From Gemmatimonadota bacterium (GTDB lineage Bacteria; Latescibacterota; UBA2968; UBA8231), in contig JAPOYQ010000227.1 of assembly GCA_026706505.1 (NCBI GenBank), positions 2,097-11,193 on the forward strand: a DNA stretch of 9,097 nucleotides. Reading direction: 5' to 3'. A program made the translations under genes and the position numbers. The notes under the pieces are model-generated. The model saw only the letters and a list, made by a program, of their open reading frames with translations, ran no database searches and was not told where the DNA came from. This document shows positions 1 through 6,563 of this stretch, piece by piece. Each line of letters starts with the position of its first letter. The first letter of the stretch is position 1.

Positions 1-859
1 AGCGCAGACCCGCGGCGGTCGCTACAGCCGCGTTCTTCTGAAAGCCCACGAGGCTGCCGCCCAAATTCAGACAATCGACGACCTCGGCCTTGATGGCGCG
101 GATAATCTGCGGCCCGCTCCCCACGTGCATGGCCACCGGCAGATTGATAGCCTCGTGGATCTGGATATAGCCTTCCAAGTCCGACTTGGGGATGGGATCC
201 TCAAAGACCTCGACATTGCCCACGGCCTCTAGCTGCTGCGCCAGCTCAATGGTCTGCTCGGCCGTGTGGAAGCGCTCGTTGGGATCGACTGTCACCTTAA
301 AATCCACACCGCCCACTTCGCGCATGGCCTGGAGCCTTTCGACCATCGGCTCCTCGATCTTGCACTTGATCTTGACGCCTTTGAACCCGTGCTCAAGCGC
401 CCGCTCGACCGCCCGCTTGCCGTCTTCCGGCGTCTGGTGGCCCATCCAGTAGTCGGCCCGTACCCGGTCGCGCACCGCGCCGCCCAGCAGCGCGTGTACC
501 GGCACCTGACGAGCCTTGCCCACCAAGTCAAAAATCGCCATCTCAAAGGCGTCGTACGCCGGCCCGGCCCCCACCGTCGGCAATTCCTCCGTACCGTCGT
601 GCCGGACGGCGAAAATATCCTGCAAGGTCAGTTGCTCGGGATCTTTGCCCAAGAGCTGGGCCGCCCCTTCCCGGACCTGTTCTATCGGCACGCCGCGCCC
701 AGTCTCGCCCAAGCCCACTAGCTCAGTATCCGTATTCAGGCGCACAATGTGCTTGGGTACTTGGTCCCACCCGGTTTCGGCGACCCATTCCGGGCTGTGT
801 ACCCGCCCGGGGATCGTCGGCACTACTACGGTCCAAATATCGACAGACGTTATTTTCAT
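1..859 (-). CDS. Enolase-superfamily (mandelate racemase/muconate lactonizing type) enzyme, 3' end cut by window edge
   Basis: The first 286 residues are visible; the C-terminal end lies beyond base 1. The N-terminal capping domain (about residues 1-125: MKITSVDIW start, VGLGETGRG at 48-56) is followed by a TIM-barrel domain. Barrel landmarks are the KIK motif (163-165), the second-strand metal acid D192 with N194 (VDPNE) and E220 in VFEDPIP. Where the third metal acid normally sits (P+4/P+5 after the strand motif), the sequence reads LPVAMHVGSG, placing His245 there. Family members abstract a proton alpha to a carboxylate to racemise, cycloisomerise or dehydrate acids, often sugar acids, in the cytoplasm. 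The substrate cannot be assigned. The ATG overlaps the stop of the upstream peptidase as ATGA and has no good ribosome site of its own, so translation is probably coupled. It is the last visible gene of the symporter operon. Confidence 0.9.
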   Translation of the reverse strand, partial: MKITSVDIWTVVVPTIPGRVHSPEWVAETGWDQVPKHIVRLNTDTELVGLGETGRGVPIEQVREGAAQLLGKDPEQLTLQDIFAVRHDGTEELPTVGAGPAYDAFEMAIFDLVGKARQVPVHALLGGAVRDRVRADYWMGHQTPEDGKRAVERALEHGFKGVKIKCKIEEPMVERLQAMREVGGVDFKVTVDPNERFHTAEQTIELAQQLEAVGNVEVFEDPIPKSDLEGYIQIHEAINLPVAMHVGSGPQIIRAIKAEVVDCLNLGGSLVGFQKNAAVATAAGLR

Positions 860-1920
860 GGGATAAAACTCGTCTTTCCATCGACGGTCAGCGCGAACTC
901 CGCCAATAGCTGTGCGGTGTGGTCCAAGTCGGCCAAGGACGCGATCTCGACCGGCGTGTGCATGTAGCGTTGCGGCACGCTGACCAAGCCAGTGGCCACC
1001 CCGGCCCGACTGAGCTGCATGGCGTTGGCGTCCGTGCCCGTACCTCCTGGCTCGGCTTGAATTTGATAGGGAATTTTCTTCTTTTCTGCCACCTGCACCA
1101 GCCGCTCGTACACGACCGGGCTGGCGTTGGCCCCGCGCAAAATGACCGGCCCCCCGCCCAGCTTGCACTCACCGACTTGGCGCTTATCAATATCTGGATG
1201 GTCCGTTGCCCACGTCACATCCACGGCAATACCCACCAGCGGATCTACCCCATACGCACTAGTCTTGGCTCCGCGCAGCCCCACTTCCTCCTGCACAGTG
1301 GCCACCGCATATACCGCAGCGCGGCACTTGCGCTTGGCACGACTGACCCGCCTGAGCGCCTCGGCGACCACCCAAGCACCAGCCTTATTGTCAATCCCCC
1401 GCGACACCACCAGCCCATTGCGCAGTTCCTCAAAGTTGGCGTCATAGGTCGCTGGATCGCCGATGGCCACTAGCTGCCGCGCCTCGTCCGCGTCGGCAGC
1501 GCCGATATCGATCCACAAGTCGTGTTTGTCCGGTACTTTGGTGCGATCCGCTGCCTTCATCAGATGAATGGGCTTTTTGCCCAGCACACCCAAGACCGTC
1601 CCTTGCGCCGTGTGGATGCGCACTTTGCGGCCCGGCACGATCTGTAAGTCAAAGCCGCCGATGGTGTCAAAATACAGATAGCCTTTGTCGTCGATGTAAA
1701 CGATTTGGAAACCCAACTCGTCGGCGTGCCCGGCGAACATGATCTTGGGGCGACCAGCTTCGTTGTGGACGCCGATGGTATTGCCGTGCACATCGACCTC
1801 GACGCGGTCGGCGTACTTTGCCACCGCGTCCTTCCAGACCCCCCGGACCGGCCCTTCGTACCCCGACGGGCCGGGAGCACTGAGTAGATCGACGAGAAAT
1901 TGCTTGGATGCTGGACGCAT
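856..1920 (-). CDS. M42-family metallo-aminopeptidase
   Basis: A 354-residue protein, normal length for M42 (glutamyl aminopeptidase/FrvX-like, once called endo-glucanase M). The expected residues of a two-metal centre are all present: His65 and Asp67 in AGHADELGF, Asp177 in SRGIDNKAG, the catalytic/metal pair Glu211-Glu212 in VQEEVGLRGA, Asp234 in AVDVTWATDHP and His321 in RYMHTPVE. There is no signal peptide, so it is cytoplasmic and probably removes N-terminal residues from peptides or hydrolyses a related amide; the M42 fold does not fix the substrate. The start at 1920 is chosen because a strong ribosome site precedes it. Longer in-frame starts would run into the symporter gene and add a low-complexity leader that does not match the family. 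It lies 10 bases after the symporter stop, and its stop overlaps the next ATG, so it is an internal operon gene. Confidence 0.93.
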   Translation of the reverse strand: MRPASKQFLVDLLSAPGPSGYEGPVRGVWKDAVAKYADRVEVDVHGNTIGVHNEAGRPKIMFAGHADELGFQIVYIDDKGYLYFDTIGGFDLQIVPGRKVRIHTAQGTVLGVLGKKPIHLMKAADRTKVPDKHDLWIDIGAADADEARQLVAIGDPATYDANFEELRNGLVVSRGIDNKAGAWVVAEALRRVSRAKRKCRAAVYAVATVQEEVGLRGAKTSAYGVDPLVGIAVDVTWATDHPDIDKRQVGECKLGGGPVILRGANASPVVYERLVQVAEKKKIPYQIQAEPGGTGTDANAMQLSRAGVATGLVSVPQRYMHTPVEIASLADLDHTAQLLAEFALTVDGKTSFIP

Positions 1921-1923
1921 AGG

Positions 1924-1930
1924 TCTCCTT
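1924..1930 (-). promoter_or_regulatory. Ribosome binding site deciding the M42 peptidase start
   Basis: On the minus strand the sequence reads AAGGAGA, then three bases, then ATG at 1920. It fills almost the whole gap between the symporter stop (1931-1933) and the peptidase. No other in-frame start nearby has a comparable site. Confidence 0.75.
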
Positions 1931-3391
1931 CTATTCAGATGTCGCTGGTTTACAGCAGGCACCAATGACGCAGACCGCCACGTTGACGACGAGACCAATC
2001 ACCCCGGCGTGAAAGCCCCAGATCATCGGTTTGCCCCCGAAGGTCAACCCCAGCGCCACCGCCAGCCCGCACACCATACCGAGCAGCGCCGTCTGCGCCG
2101 ATAGCCGCTTCCAGTACAGTCCCAGAAAAAAGCACGGCACAACTTGGATCAAGACCTCGAACTTCAGCTCCAGCAGCCGCACCAAAGTCGCATCGGTGCC
2201 AATCGCCACCGCGACCAGCACGGCGACGATGACCCACGAGCAGATCTTGCCCACCTTCGTCAGCTCAGCCTCAGTGGCCTGCGGCCGGAAGTACGGCAGG
2301 TAAATGTCCTTGGTGAACATCGACGAGATCGACAACAGCGCCGAATCCGCAGTGGACATCAGCGCCGCCAGCACCGCGGCAAAAATCGCCACCACCAGCC
2401 AGTAGCCCAGCGCGGACTCGCCCATCACCAGCGCACAGAGCCGGGCCAGCACTTGGTCGCTTTCGGTTTTGGTCAGATTCAGATCGGGCAACACCACCAC
2501 GGCCGTCACGCCGCACACCAAAGCCACCAAAGTAGTAGTCAGCGGCATAAAAGCCATCAGGGCCAGCGAGCGCTTGAGCACCGCAACCGAGCGGCTGGCG
2601 TACAGCCGTTGGATCGCCTGTGGGTAAATAGCCGCCCCGCAGCCCAACAGCAGCACGTAGCTGATCCACTTGTTGGCCCCCTCTAGGCTCGGCGCTTGGA
2701 CTTTTGACGGATCCATTTCGCTCAGTTGGGCTACCACATGCCCCAGGCCTCCACCTAACTTCTGCGGAATGAGAAAGACCAAAATACCGAAGCCCAACAG
2801 CAGCACGCCCCCTTGCATCATATCCGTCCACGCTACCGAGCGCATCCCCCCCAAGGTCTCATAGATGACCATGATCACTGCCAAGCCGATAATGCCGTAG
2901 CTGCCGGGGACTGCGCCATCGGTGATCCCCTCGACGGCCGCGCCCATCGCCTTGAGCTGGGCCAGTGCGTAGTTGCCCAGCGCGTAGATCATCAAGATCG
3001 TGCTCAGTAGCGTCAGCACCGACGAGCGGAAGCGGTGCGTAATGTAGTCGCCAGGGGTGATAAACCCCTCTTTGCGCGCCAGTGTGACCAAGCGCGGAGC
3101 AAAGAGCATGTAGCCGACGATGACCGAGAACATAAAGAGCACCGACGCCGTCCACCCAAAGCCAATGCGATAGGCCGTGCCCGTGTAGCCAAAGAGCGTG
3201 TTACCGCTGTACTGGGTTGCATAGAGCGTCAAAAAGAGCACCAGCAGGCCCATCGAGCGCCCCGCCAGATAGAAGTCGGCCATGCTGTTGGATCGGCGAC
3301 GCGTGCGCGCAATCCACCCCACGCCGATCATCGAGACCAAATACAGCCCCACCGCGATGAGCGCGCCCGGACCAAAAACCATGCCGCCCAT
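1931..3391 (-). CDS. Sodium:solute symporter (SSS/PutP-type) family transporter
   Basis: A 486-residue, highly hydrophobic inner-membrane protein with about 13 predicted transmembrane segments by eye, the usual SSS size. Family signatures are DFYLAGRSMG near residue 40, ATQYSGNTLFGYTGTAYRIG (about 58-77), YETLGGMRSVAWTDMMQGG (about 158-175) and the sodium-site helix ALMSTADSALLSISSMFTKDIY (about 343-364), equivalent to the conserved serine/threonine segment of PutP. It should import a small organic solute with Na+. The co-transcribed peptidase and enolase-type enzyme suggest an amino-acid, peptide-like or organic-acid substrate, but this is inference. A GTG at 3394 is also possible, but ATG 3391 sits 7 bases after AGGAGG and overlaps the presumed stop of the upstream small gene as TGATG, so it is preferred. 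Confidence 0.93.
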   Translation of the reverse strand: MGGMVFGPGALIAVGLYLVSMIGVGWIARTRRRSNSMADFYLAGRSMGLLVLFLTLYATQYSGNTLFGYTGTAYRIGFGWTASVLFMFSVIVGYMLFAPRLVTLARKEGFITPGDYITHRFRSSVLTLLSTILMIYALGNYALAQLKAMGAAVEGITDGAVPGSYGIIGLAVIMVIYETLGGMRSVAWTDMMQGGVLLLGFGILVFLIPQKLGGGLGHVVAQLSEMDPSKVQAPSLEGANKWISYVLLLGCGAAIYPQAIQRLYASRSVAVLKRSLALMAFMPLTTTLVALVCGVTAVVVLPDLNLTKTESDQVLARLCALVMGESALGYWLVVAIFAAVLAALMSTADSALLSISSMFTKDIYLPYFRPQATEAELTKVGKICSWVIVAVLVAVAIGTDATLVRLLELKFEVLIQVVPCFFLGLYWKRLSAQTALLGMVCGLAVALGLTFGGKPMIWGFHAGVIGLVVNVAVCVIGACCKPATSE

Positions 3392-3653
3392 CACTCTTCC
3401 TCCTCGGTATTAATCCAGTAGCGGTGAATCACAAAGGCCGTCCAAGCAGGCCACCGCAGCCCCGCGCCGAACCCAACAGCAGCACCGCCCCCAACGACAC
3501 CGCCACCCACAGCGGAAAGCCCAACACCAGCGGCCCCCGATACCCCTCGGGCCAGTACCAGGGAACGGCCACCGCATAGAGCAGCAAATAGACGATCCAG
3601 ATGTAGCCGACCTTGCGCGGCTCAGAGACGAGTTGTTCTTGGGAATCATTCAT
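3391..3653 (-). pseudogene. Small two-helix membrane partner of the symporter (DUF3311/YhdT-like), apparent frameshift
   Basis: The ATG at 3653 opens a short membrane protein: a first helix around GYIWIVYLLLYAVAVPWYWP and a second around GFPLWVAVSLGAVLLL. In this frame it ends early, at the TGA at 3429-3431, after an unlikely tail (GSARGCGGLLGRPL). Another frame of the same DNA encodes AWTAFVIHRYWINTEEEE and stops at 3391-3393, overlapping the symporter ATG as TGATG. Joining the two frames, which needs one extra base (for instance in the G run near 3457-3460 or 3479-3483), gives an 87-residue protein. That matches the size and layout of small proteins encoded next to SSS transporters, such as YhdT beside the pantothenate symporter PanF. 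Its role would be assisting the symporter. Either the gene carries a real lesion or the base was lost in sequencing or assembly. No clear Shine-Dalgarno sequence precedes 3653. The DUF3311 label is from shape and context only. Confidence 0.6.
3399..3404 (-). promoter_or_regulatory. Ribosome binding site of the symporter gene
   Basis: AGGAGG on the minus strand, 7 bases before ATG 3391. It lies inside the Glu-Glu-Glu codons of the predicted C-terminus of the upstream small gene, so translation through that gene would deliver ribosomes to it. Confidence 0.75.
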
Positions 3654-3724
3654 AAGAGCAAATCAAAGCGCAGACACCGGAGTTGACAAGACCAAGTCCC
3701 TAAGTACACGACAGTAAAGCGGTA

Positions 3725-3811
3725 TGAGATACTTCGCTTCGCTCAGTATGACAGTATGGGGCGTCATCACCTGTCATGCTGAGCGGAGCGAAGCGGAGTC
3801 GAAGCATCTCA
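3725..3811. repeat. Long imperfect palindromic interspersed repeat (about 87 bp)
   Basis: The left arm at 3725-3754 (TGAGATACTTCG...CAGTATGACAG) pairs with the right arm at 3771-3811 (CTGTCATGCTGAG...GAAGCATCTCA) around a 16-base loop. The right arm is longer by an internal GACTCCG-type insertion; its core contains GGAGCGAAGCGGAG. The terminal 12 and 11 bases of the arms match with one mismatch each. Read in frame it would give peptides like CHAERSEAES and MRYFASLSMT, recognisable short spurious ORFs that recur in many unrelated bacterial genomes, which marks this as a dispersed non-coding repeat rather than a gene. It lies between the end of the 391-residue gene (3862) and the start of the symporter operon (3653), both on the minus strand, where the hairpin could act as a transcription barrier. 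The rest of 3654-3861 shows no gene. The best promoter match for the operon is TTGTCA, 17 bases, TTGATT on the minus strand, and it is weak. Confidence 0.75.
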
Positions 3812-3861
3812 ACTCTCCCATGCCTAACGTCTTGGATTATTGTCGCGTACTTAGCCAAGTC

Positions 3862-5037
3862 CTAAATCCTGTCAAAAGGCACCGTGCTCGCCCCCTGCGG
3901 CCGAGGTCCGGTGGGACGGATGGGCATGTTTTCGGGGGCCTGGTACTGCACGTCCAAATGCGGCGTCTCCAGCCGTATATGGCCCTGGTGACGCGAATCC
4001 ATCAGGGCGTCCAGACCGCCGCTTACCAGCAGGGTGCGCTCCACCGGGTACTGCGGCTGGCCTGTGAGAAACATCTCTTGGATATTGAGGCCCAGGTAGC
4101 TGAAGTGGGGATAGGGCGGCCCGTGCAAGCGCAGGCCCGTGGCCTGTACCTCGCCATTGACGCGGGCCGCGTACGACCATTCCTCGACGTACCCGTTCAA
4201 GTGCAGCAGGGTGGCTTTGAAACCATCCCTGTATTCCAGCAGAAAGGCCGCTGGGTTTTCGCAGGCCTCCTCCATGGGTTCGGCCGAGGTTTTGCCCACG
4301 GCTGCGGCCGCGTCGGCCAACTCGCGCGACCACAGGCCGTCGACACCGGCCTGCCACACGGCCTCGCCCTCCAAACACTGCACGGCCGCCAGACCTGTCT
4401 CACCGCCCCGACGCCGCTCGACCATGGCCTGCAGGCCCTCAAAGCCGTGATAGCCGTAGGACTCAATGCCGCCAAAGCTGAGCATGAGGGCGTCTTCGAT
4501 GGGGGCATCCCGTTCGTGTTCGAGATAGGGGTCGCGCCAGCCCAAGGGCACTGAAGAGCCGGCCATAAAGGGGACGTTCAGTTCCACTGCCCGATCGTAC
4601 ATCCATTTGGCGTCGCTCCAGTTGTAGGACAGGTGCTTGTCGCTAAACACCGGCACCGAGCGGCCGGAGGTGGCCATAACGCCGCAGACCTGTTCAAAGA
4701 AAAAGCGCCGGGGATACAGGTGCTGGCCCTTCTCGTTGAAGGCGTATGTGCCGTGTTCGCCAATGGAAATTACGCCATCGACGGCCAATTTGCTGCCACC
4801 CAGACACAGAGCCGCGGGGATACTCTGGTACACGGGTATGTCGTATTCTTTGGATACTTGTAGGCCGATATCATTGTCGGGTATCTGGTCCAGGTACATG
4901 GAGGCGATATCTACCTGCGGCTCCTGCATGCCCTCGTCCGTGGGAAAACCCTTGATGAACTTGCCGACAATGACATCGGCGTGCGCCGGGACGCGGTATT
5001 CGGTGATAATGGCGGCGATCTTTTTGCGCTGGGTCAT
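3862..5037 (-). CDS. Uncharacterised Gfo/Idh/MocA-like protein lacking the canonical nucleotide-binding glycines
   Basis: A 391-residue soluble protein with no signal peptide. The opening strand-helix (KKIAAIITEYRVPAHADVIV, about 5-24) sits where Gfo/Idh/MocA enzymes have GxGxxG, but those glycines are absent. Other recognisable conserved stretches are LAVDGVISIGEHGTY (84-98), RSVPVFSDKHLSYNWSDAKW (126-145, at the position of the usual cEKP motif), VPFMAGSSVPLGWR (about 155-168) and GGIESYGYHGFEGLQAMVERR (189-209). I recall homologous proteins of similar length as hypothetical proteins or distant oxidoreductases in Planctomycetes, Acidobacteria and Poribacteria; no activity is known to me. 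It may bind a ligand or a differently held cofactor. A ribosome site AGAGGA lies about 6 bases before the ATG. The gene is divergent from the canonical Gfo/Idh/MocA dehydrogenase at 5227, which suggests a shared carbohydrate-related pathway. Confidence 0.85.
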   Translation of the reverse strand: MTQRKKIAAIITEYRVPAHADVIVGKFIKGFPTDEGMQEPQVDIASMYLDQIPDNDIGLQVSKEYDIPVYQSIPAALCLGGSKLAVDGVISIGEHGTYAFNEKGQHLYPRRFFFEQVCGVMATSGRSVPVFSDKHLSYNWSDAKWMYDRAVELNVPFMAGSSVPLGWRDPYLEHERDAPIEDALMLSFGGIESYGYHGFEGLQAMVERRRGGETGLAAVQCLEGEAVWQAGVDGLWSRELADAAAAVGKTSAEPMEEACENPAAFLLEYRDGFKATLLHLNGYVEEWSYAARVNGEVQATGLRLHGPPYPHFSYLGLNIQEMFLTGQPQYPVERTLLVSGGLDALMDSRHQGHIRLETPHLDVQYQAPENMPIRPTGPRPQGASTVPFDRI

Positions 5038-5056
5038 GGTTTCCTCTCTATTGTTG

Positions 5057-5069
5057 GATGGTCTCCATC
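5057..5069. promoter_or_regulatory. Small dyad in the leader of the 391-residue gene
   Basis: GATGG, TCT, CCATC forms a perfect 5-base dyad with a 3-base centre, 20 bases before the ATG at 5037. A TACTAT (minus strand, 5086-5091) just upstream could be a -10 element, but no good -35 hexamer accompanies it. It could be an operator or a small hairpin; chance is also possible. Confidence 0.25.
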
Positions 5070-5152
5070 TAGTTGCTGAATCAAGATAGTATCCCAGCGG
5101 CAGTCCGCAATCGCCTTGGGCACTTTGGTCGCCTTTCTGAAAACCGGCCGCA

Positions 5153-5182
5153 TTTACTTCATCGGGCTATTTGGTCTATATA
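5153..5182 (+). promoter_or_regulatory. Candidate sigma70-type promoter for the Gfo/Idh/MocA dehydrogenase
   Basis: TTTACT at 5153-5158 and TATATA at 5177-5182 are separated by 18 bases. The AT-rich run TCTATATATAAACG stands out in a GC-rich region and lies about 45 bases before the ATG, as expected for a promoter. The -35 match is weak, and a shifted -10 (TATAAA, 5181-5186) is possible. Confidence 0.4.
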
Positions 5183-5196
5183 TAAACGTTAAAACC

Positions 5197-5210
5197 ACCT
5201 AAAATTAGGT
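5197..5210. promoter_or_regulatory. 14-bp dyad between promoter and ribosome site (candidate operator)
   Basis: ACCTAA, AA, TTAGGT is a perfect 6-base inverted repeat with a 2-base centre. It lies just downstream of the candidate -10 region and 3 bases before the AGGAGG at 5214-5219. This is a suitable place for a repressor of the dehydrogenase gene. No regulator is encoded in the window. Confidence 0.35.
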
Positions 5211-5213
5211 CGC

Positions 5214-5219
5214 AGGAGG
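5214..5219 (+). promoter_or_regulatory. Ribosome binding site of the Gfo/Idh/MocA dehydrogenase
   Basis: AGGAGG with a 7-base spacer to ATG 5227; it fixes the start unambiguously. Confidence 0.85.
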
Positions 5220-5226
5220 TTCTTAA

Positions 5227-6225
5227 ATGACCAGTTCACAACCCATCAAATGGGGCATCCTCAGCACCGCCAGAATCGGCGTCACCGCCTTCATCCCCTC
5301 GGCCCGCGCCACGCCCGGTGCCCAAGTCCACGCCATAGCCAGCCGCAGCCAAGCCACCGCCGACGCCTTTGCCCGCGACCACGATATTCCCGTGGCGCTG
5401 GGCAGTTACCAAGCCCTGCTCGACCACCCGGACATCGACGCAATCTATATCTCGCTGCCCAACTCGCTGCACGCCGAATGGACCATCAAAGCCGCCGAGG
5501 CGGGCAAACACGTCTTTTGCGAAAAACCCCTAGCCGTCACCGCGGCTGAAGGCCGGCAAATGGTCGAGGCGTGCCGCAAGGCCGACGTGCTACTCTTTGA
5601 GGCTTTTGTCTTCATGCACCATCCCCAAAGCCGCCGTCTCAGGGAAATTATCGCGGCCGGTGAGATCGGCACCCTGCGCCACATTAACGCCGGCATGACT
5701 TACGTCATCGACGACCCCAGCAACATCCGCCTGATTAAAACGCTGGGCGGCGGTAGCATTTACGACGGCGGCGTGTACCCCATCACCTTTTCGCGCTTCA
5801 TCGCTGGTATCGACCCGGTTAGCGTCCAAGCGCATATGCGCTTTGACGCGCAAGCCGGAGTGGACGTGGCCACCGCGCTCATCCTCGAATACCCCGACGG
5901 TCTCACCGCGACCTTGTACTGTAGTTTTGAGGGCCGCGGCGGTGCTCATGCCCTTATCACGGGCGATCAGGGCCGACTGGTTGTACCCGCTCCGTACCAT
6001 CCCGGCGCAGAGAACAGCTTTGACGTGGTCATTGGCTCCGATGAGAGCCGTAGCGAGACCTTCCAGACCGGCACGCCGCCTTTCCAGCCAGCCATCGACT
6101 TTTTCCAGCAATGTATGCGCGGAGAAGAGACCCCCGCCTATATGGCCGACCATGCCGACGGCACGCTCAAAGTGGTCGAGGCGGCTTTTGAATCGGCCCG
6201 TAGCGGGCGGCGGGTGGAATTGTAG
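5227..6225 (+). CDS. Gfo/Idh/MocA-family NAD(P)-dependent oxidoreductase (dihydrodiol/xylose dehydrogenase-like branch)
   Basis: A 332-residue cytoplasmic enzyme of normal family length. The N-terminal Rossmann domain begins with WGILSTARIG (9-18), the G-x-[IL]-x-[ST]-A-x-I form typical of dihydrodiol dehydrogenase and D-xylose 1-dehydrogenase relatives. Next come IYISLPNSLHAEW (73-85) and the hallmark CEKPLA (98-103) with the catalytic-region lysine K100. EAFVFMHHPQ (125-134) matches the EAF-x-x-x-x-HPQ motif of this branch. The C-terminal substrate domain carries GGSIYDGGVYPI (175-186), with the conserved D180 and Y184. It should oxidise or reduce a sugar, inositol or diol carbon with NAD(P); the substrate is not readable. 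It is preceded by a strong ribosome site, a candidate promoter and a dyad, and is divergent from a related 391-residue protein. No convincing terminator follows. Confidence 0.93.
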   Translation: MTSSQPIKWGILSTARIGVTAFIPSARATPGAQVHAIASRSQATADAFARDHDIPVALGSYQALLDHPDIDAIYISLPNSLHAEWTIKAAEAGKHVFCEKPLAVTAAEGRQMVEACRKADVLLFEAFVFMHHPQSRRLREIIAAGEIGTLRHINAGMTYVIDDPSNIRLIKTLGGGSIYDGGVYPITFSRFIAGIDPVSVQAHMRFDAQAGVDVATALILEYPDGLTATLYCSFEGRGGAHALITGDQGRLVVPAPYHPGAENSFDVVIGSDESRSETFQTGTPPFQPAIDFFQQCMRGEETPAYMADHADGTLKVVEAAFESARSGRRVEL

Positions 6226-6274
6226 GAAGGATTTTAGAGCGACCGGCAGCAGCGTGGGTTGTGATTCAAGCCGC

Positions 6275-6302
6275 TTGCCTACCGTGCGCTGTAGAGTAAT
6301 CT
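6275..6302 (+). promoter_or_regulatory. Weak candidate promoter for the DUF433/DUF5615 pair
   Basis: TTGCCT (6275-6280), 16 bases, TAATCT (6297-6302), ending 30 bases before the ATG at 6333. Both hexamers are imperfect. It is the best match in the 107-base gap after the dehydrogenase gene, which otherwise holds nothing recognisable. Confidence 0.25.
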
Positions 6303-6332
6303 TAAAGAGAAACAACCCTGTGAGATGACAAA

Positions 6333-6563
6333 ATGGACAAACAGCAAATTTACCACTCTGATCCCGAGATCGTAGGGGGAACCCCCGTGTTCACGGGCAC
6401 CCGAGTTCCCGTAGATAGCCTTATCATTCACCTGAAGGCCGGTGATTCCCTTGAGCAATTCCTCGACGGCTTCCCAAGCGTAAGCCGAGAGCAAGCCGAG
6501 GCATTCCTCGAATTGGCCCTGGCCGAAGCCTTAGAGAGCACACCGCAAGAGCCTTCATCCTGA
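6333..6563 (+). CDS. DUF433 family protein, probable antitoxin (VapB45-like)
   Basis: A complete 76-residue protein. The core IYHSDPEIVGGTPVFTGTRVPVDSLIIHLKAGDSLEQFLDGFPSVSREQAEAFLELA shows the DUF433 hallmarks: a P-x-x-x-G-G-x-P stretch with TRVPV, followed by a helix-turn-helix-like segment (about 30-60) in which G-D-S-x-x-x-F-L-x-x-(F/Y)-P precedes the recognition-helix region. DUF433 proteins are DNA-binding-like antitoxins commonly encoded directly before DUF5615 PIN-like proteins, as in the mycobacterial VapB45/VapC45 pair. The stop overlaps the start of the partner as TGATG, the usual antitoxin-first order. The ribosome site is weak (GAGATGA upstream). Autorepression is likely for the family but not shown here. 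Confidence 0.88.
   Translation: MDKQQIYHSDPEIVGGTPVFTGTRVPVDSLIIHLKAGDSLEQFLDGFPSVSREQAEAFLELALAEALESTPQEPSS

Noticed and set aside
266..721. Plus-strand open frame of 151 codons
   Set aside because: It is antisense to the enolase-superfamily gene, whose motifs are clear.
1921..1998. Longer N-terminus for the M42 peptidase starting at 1998
   Set aside because: It would overlap the symporter's coding end, adds 26 residues unlike the family, and ignores the strong ribosome site in front of 1920.
2144..2686. Plus-strand open frame of 180 codons rich in Gln, Arg and His
   Set aside because: Its composition is that of the antisense of a transmembrane gene; the symporter on the other strand explains the region.
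3724..4554. Plus-strand open frame of 276 codons
   Set aside because: It begins inside the palindromic repeat and then runs antisense to the 391-residue gene. The minus-strand protein has recognisable conserved motifs and a ribosome site; this one has neither.
5590..6315. Minus-strand open frame of 241 codons
   Set aside because: It is antisense to the well-supported Gfo/Idh/MocA gene in GC-rich DNA, where long shadow frames are common; no family resemblance and no ribosome site.
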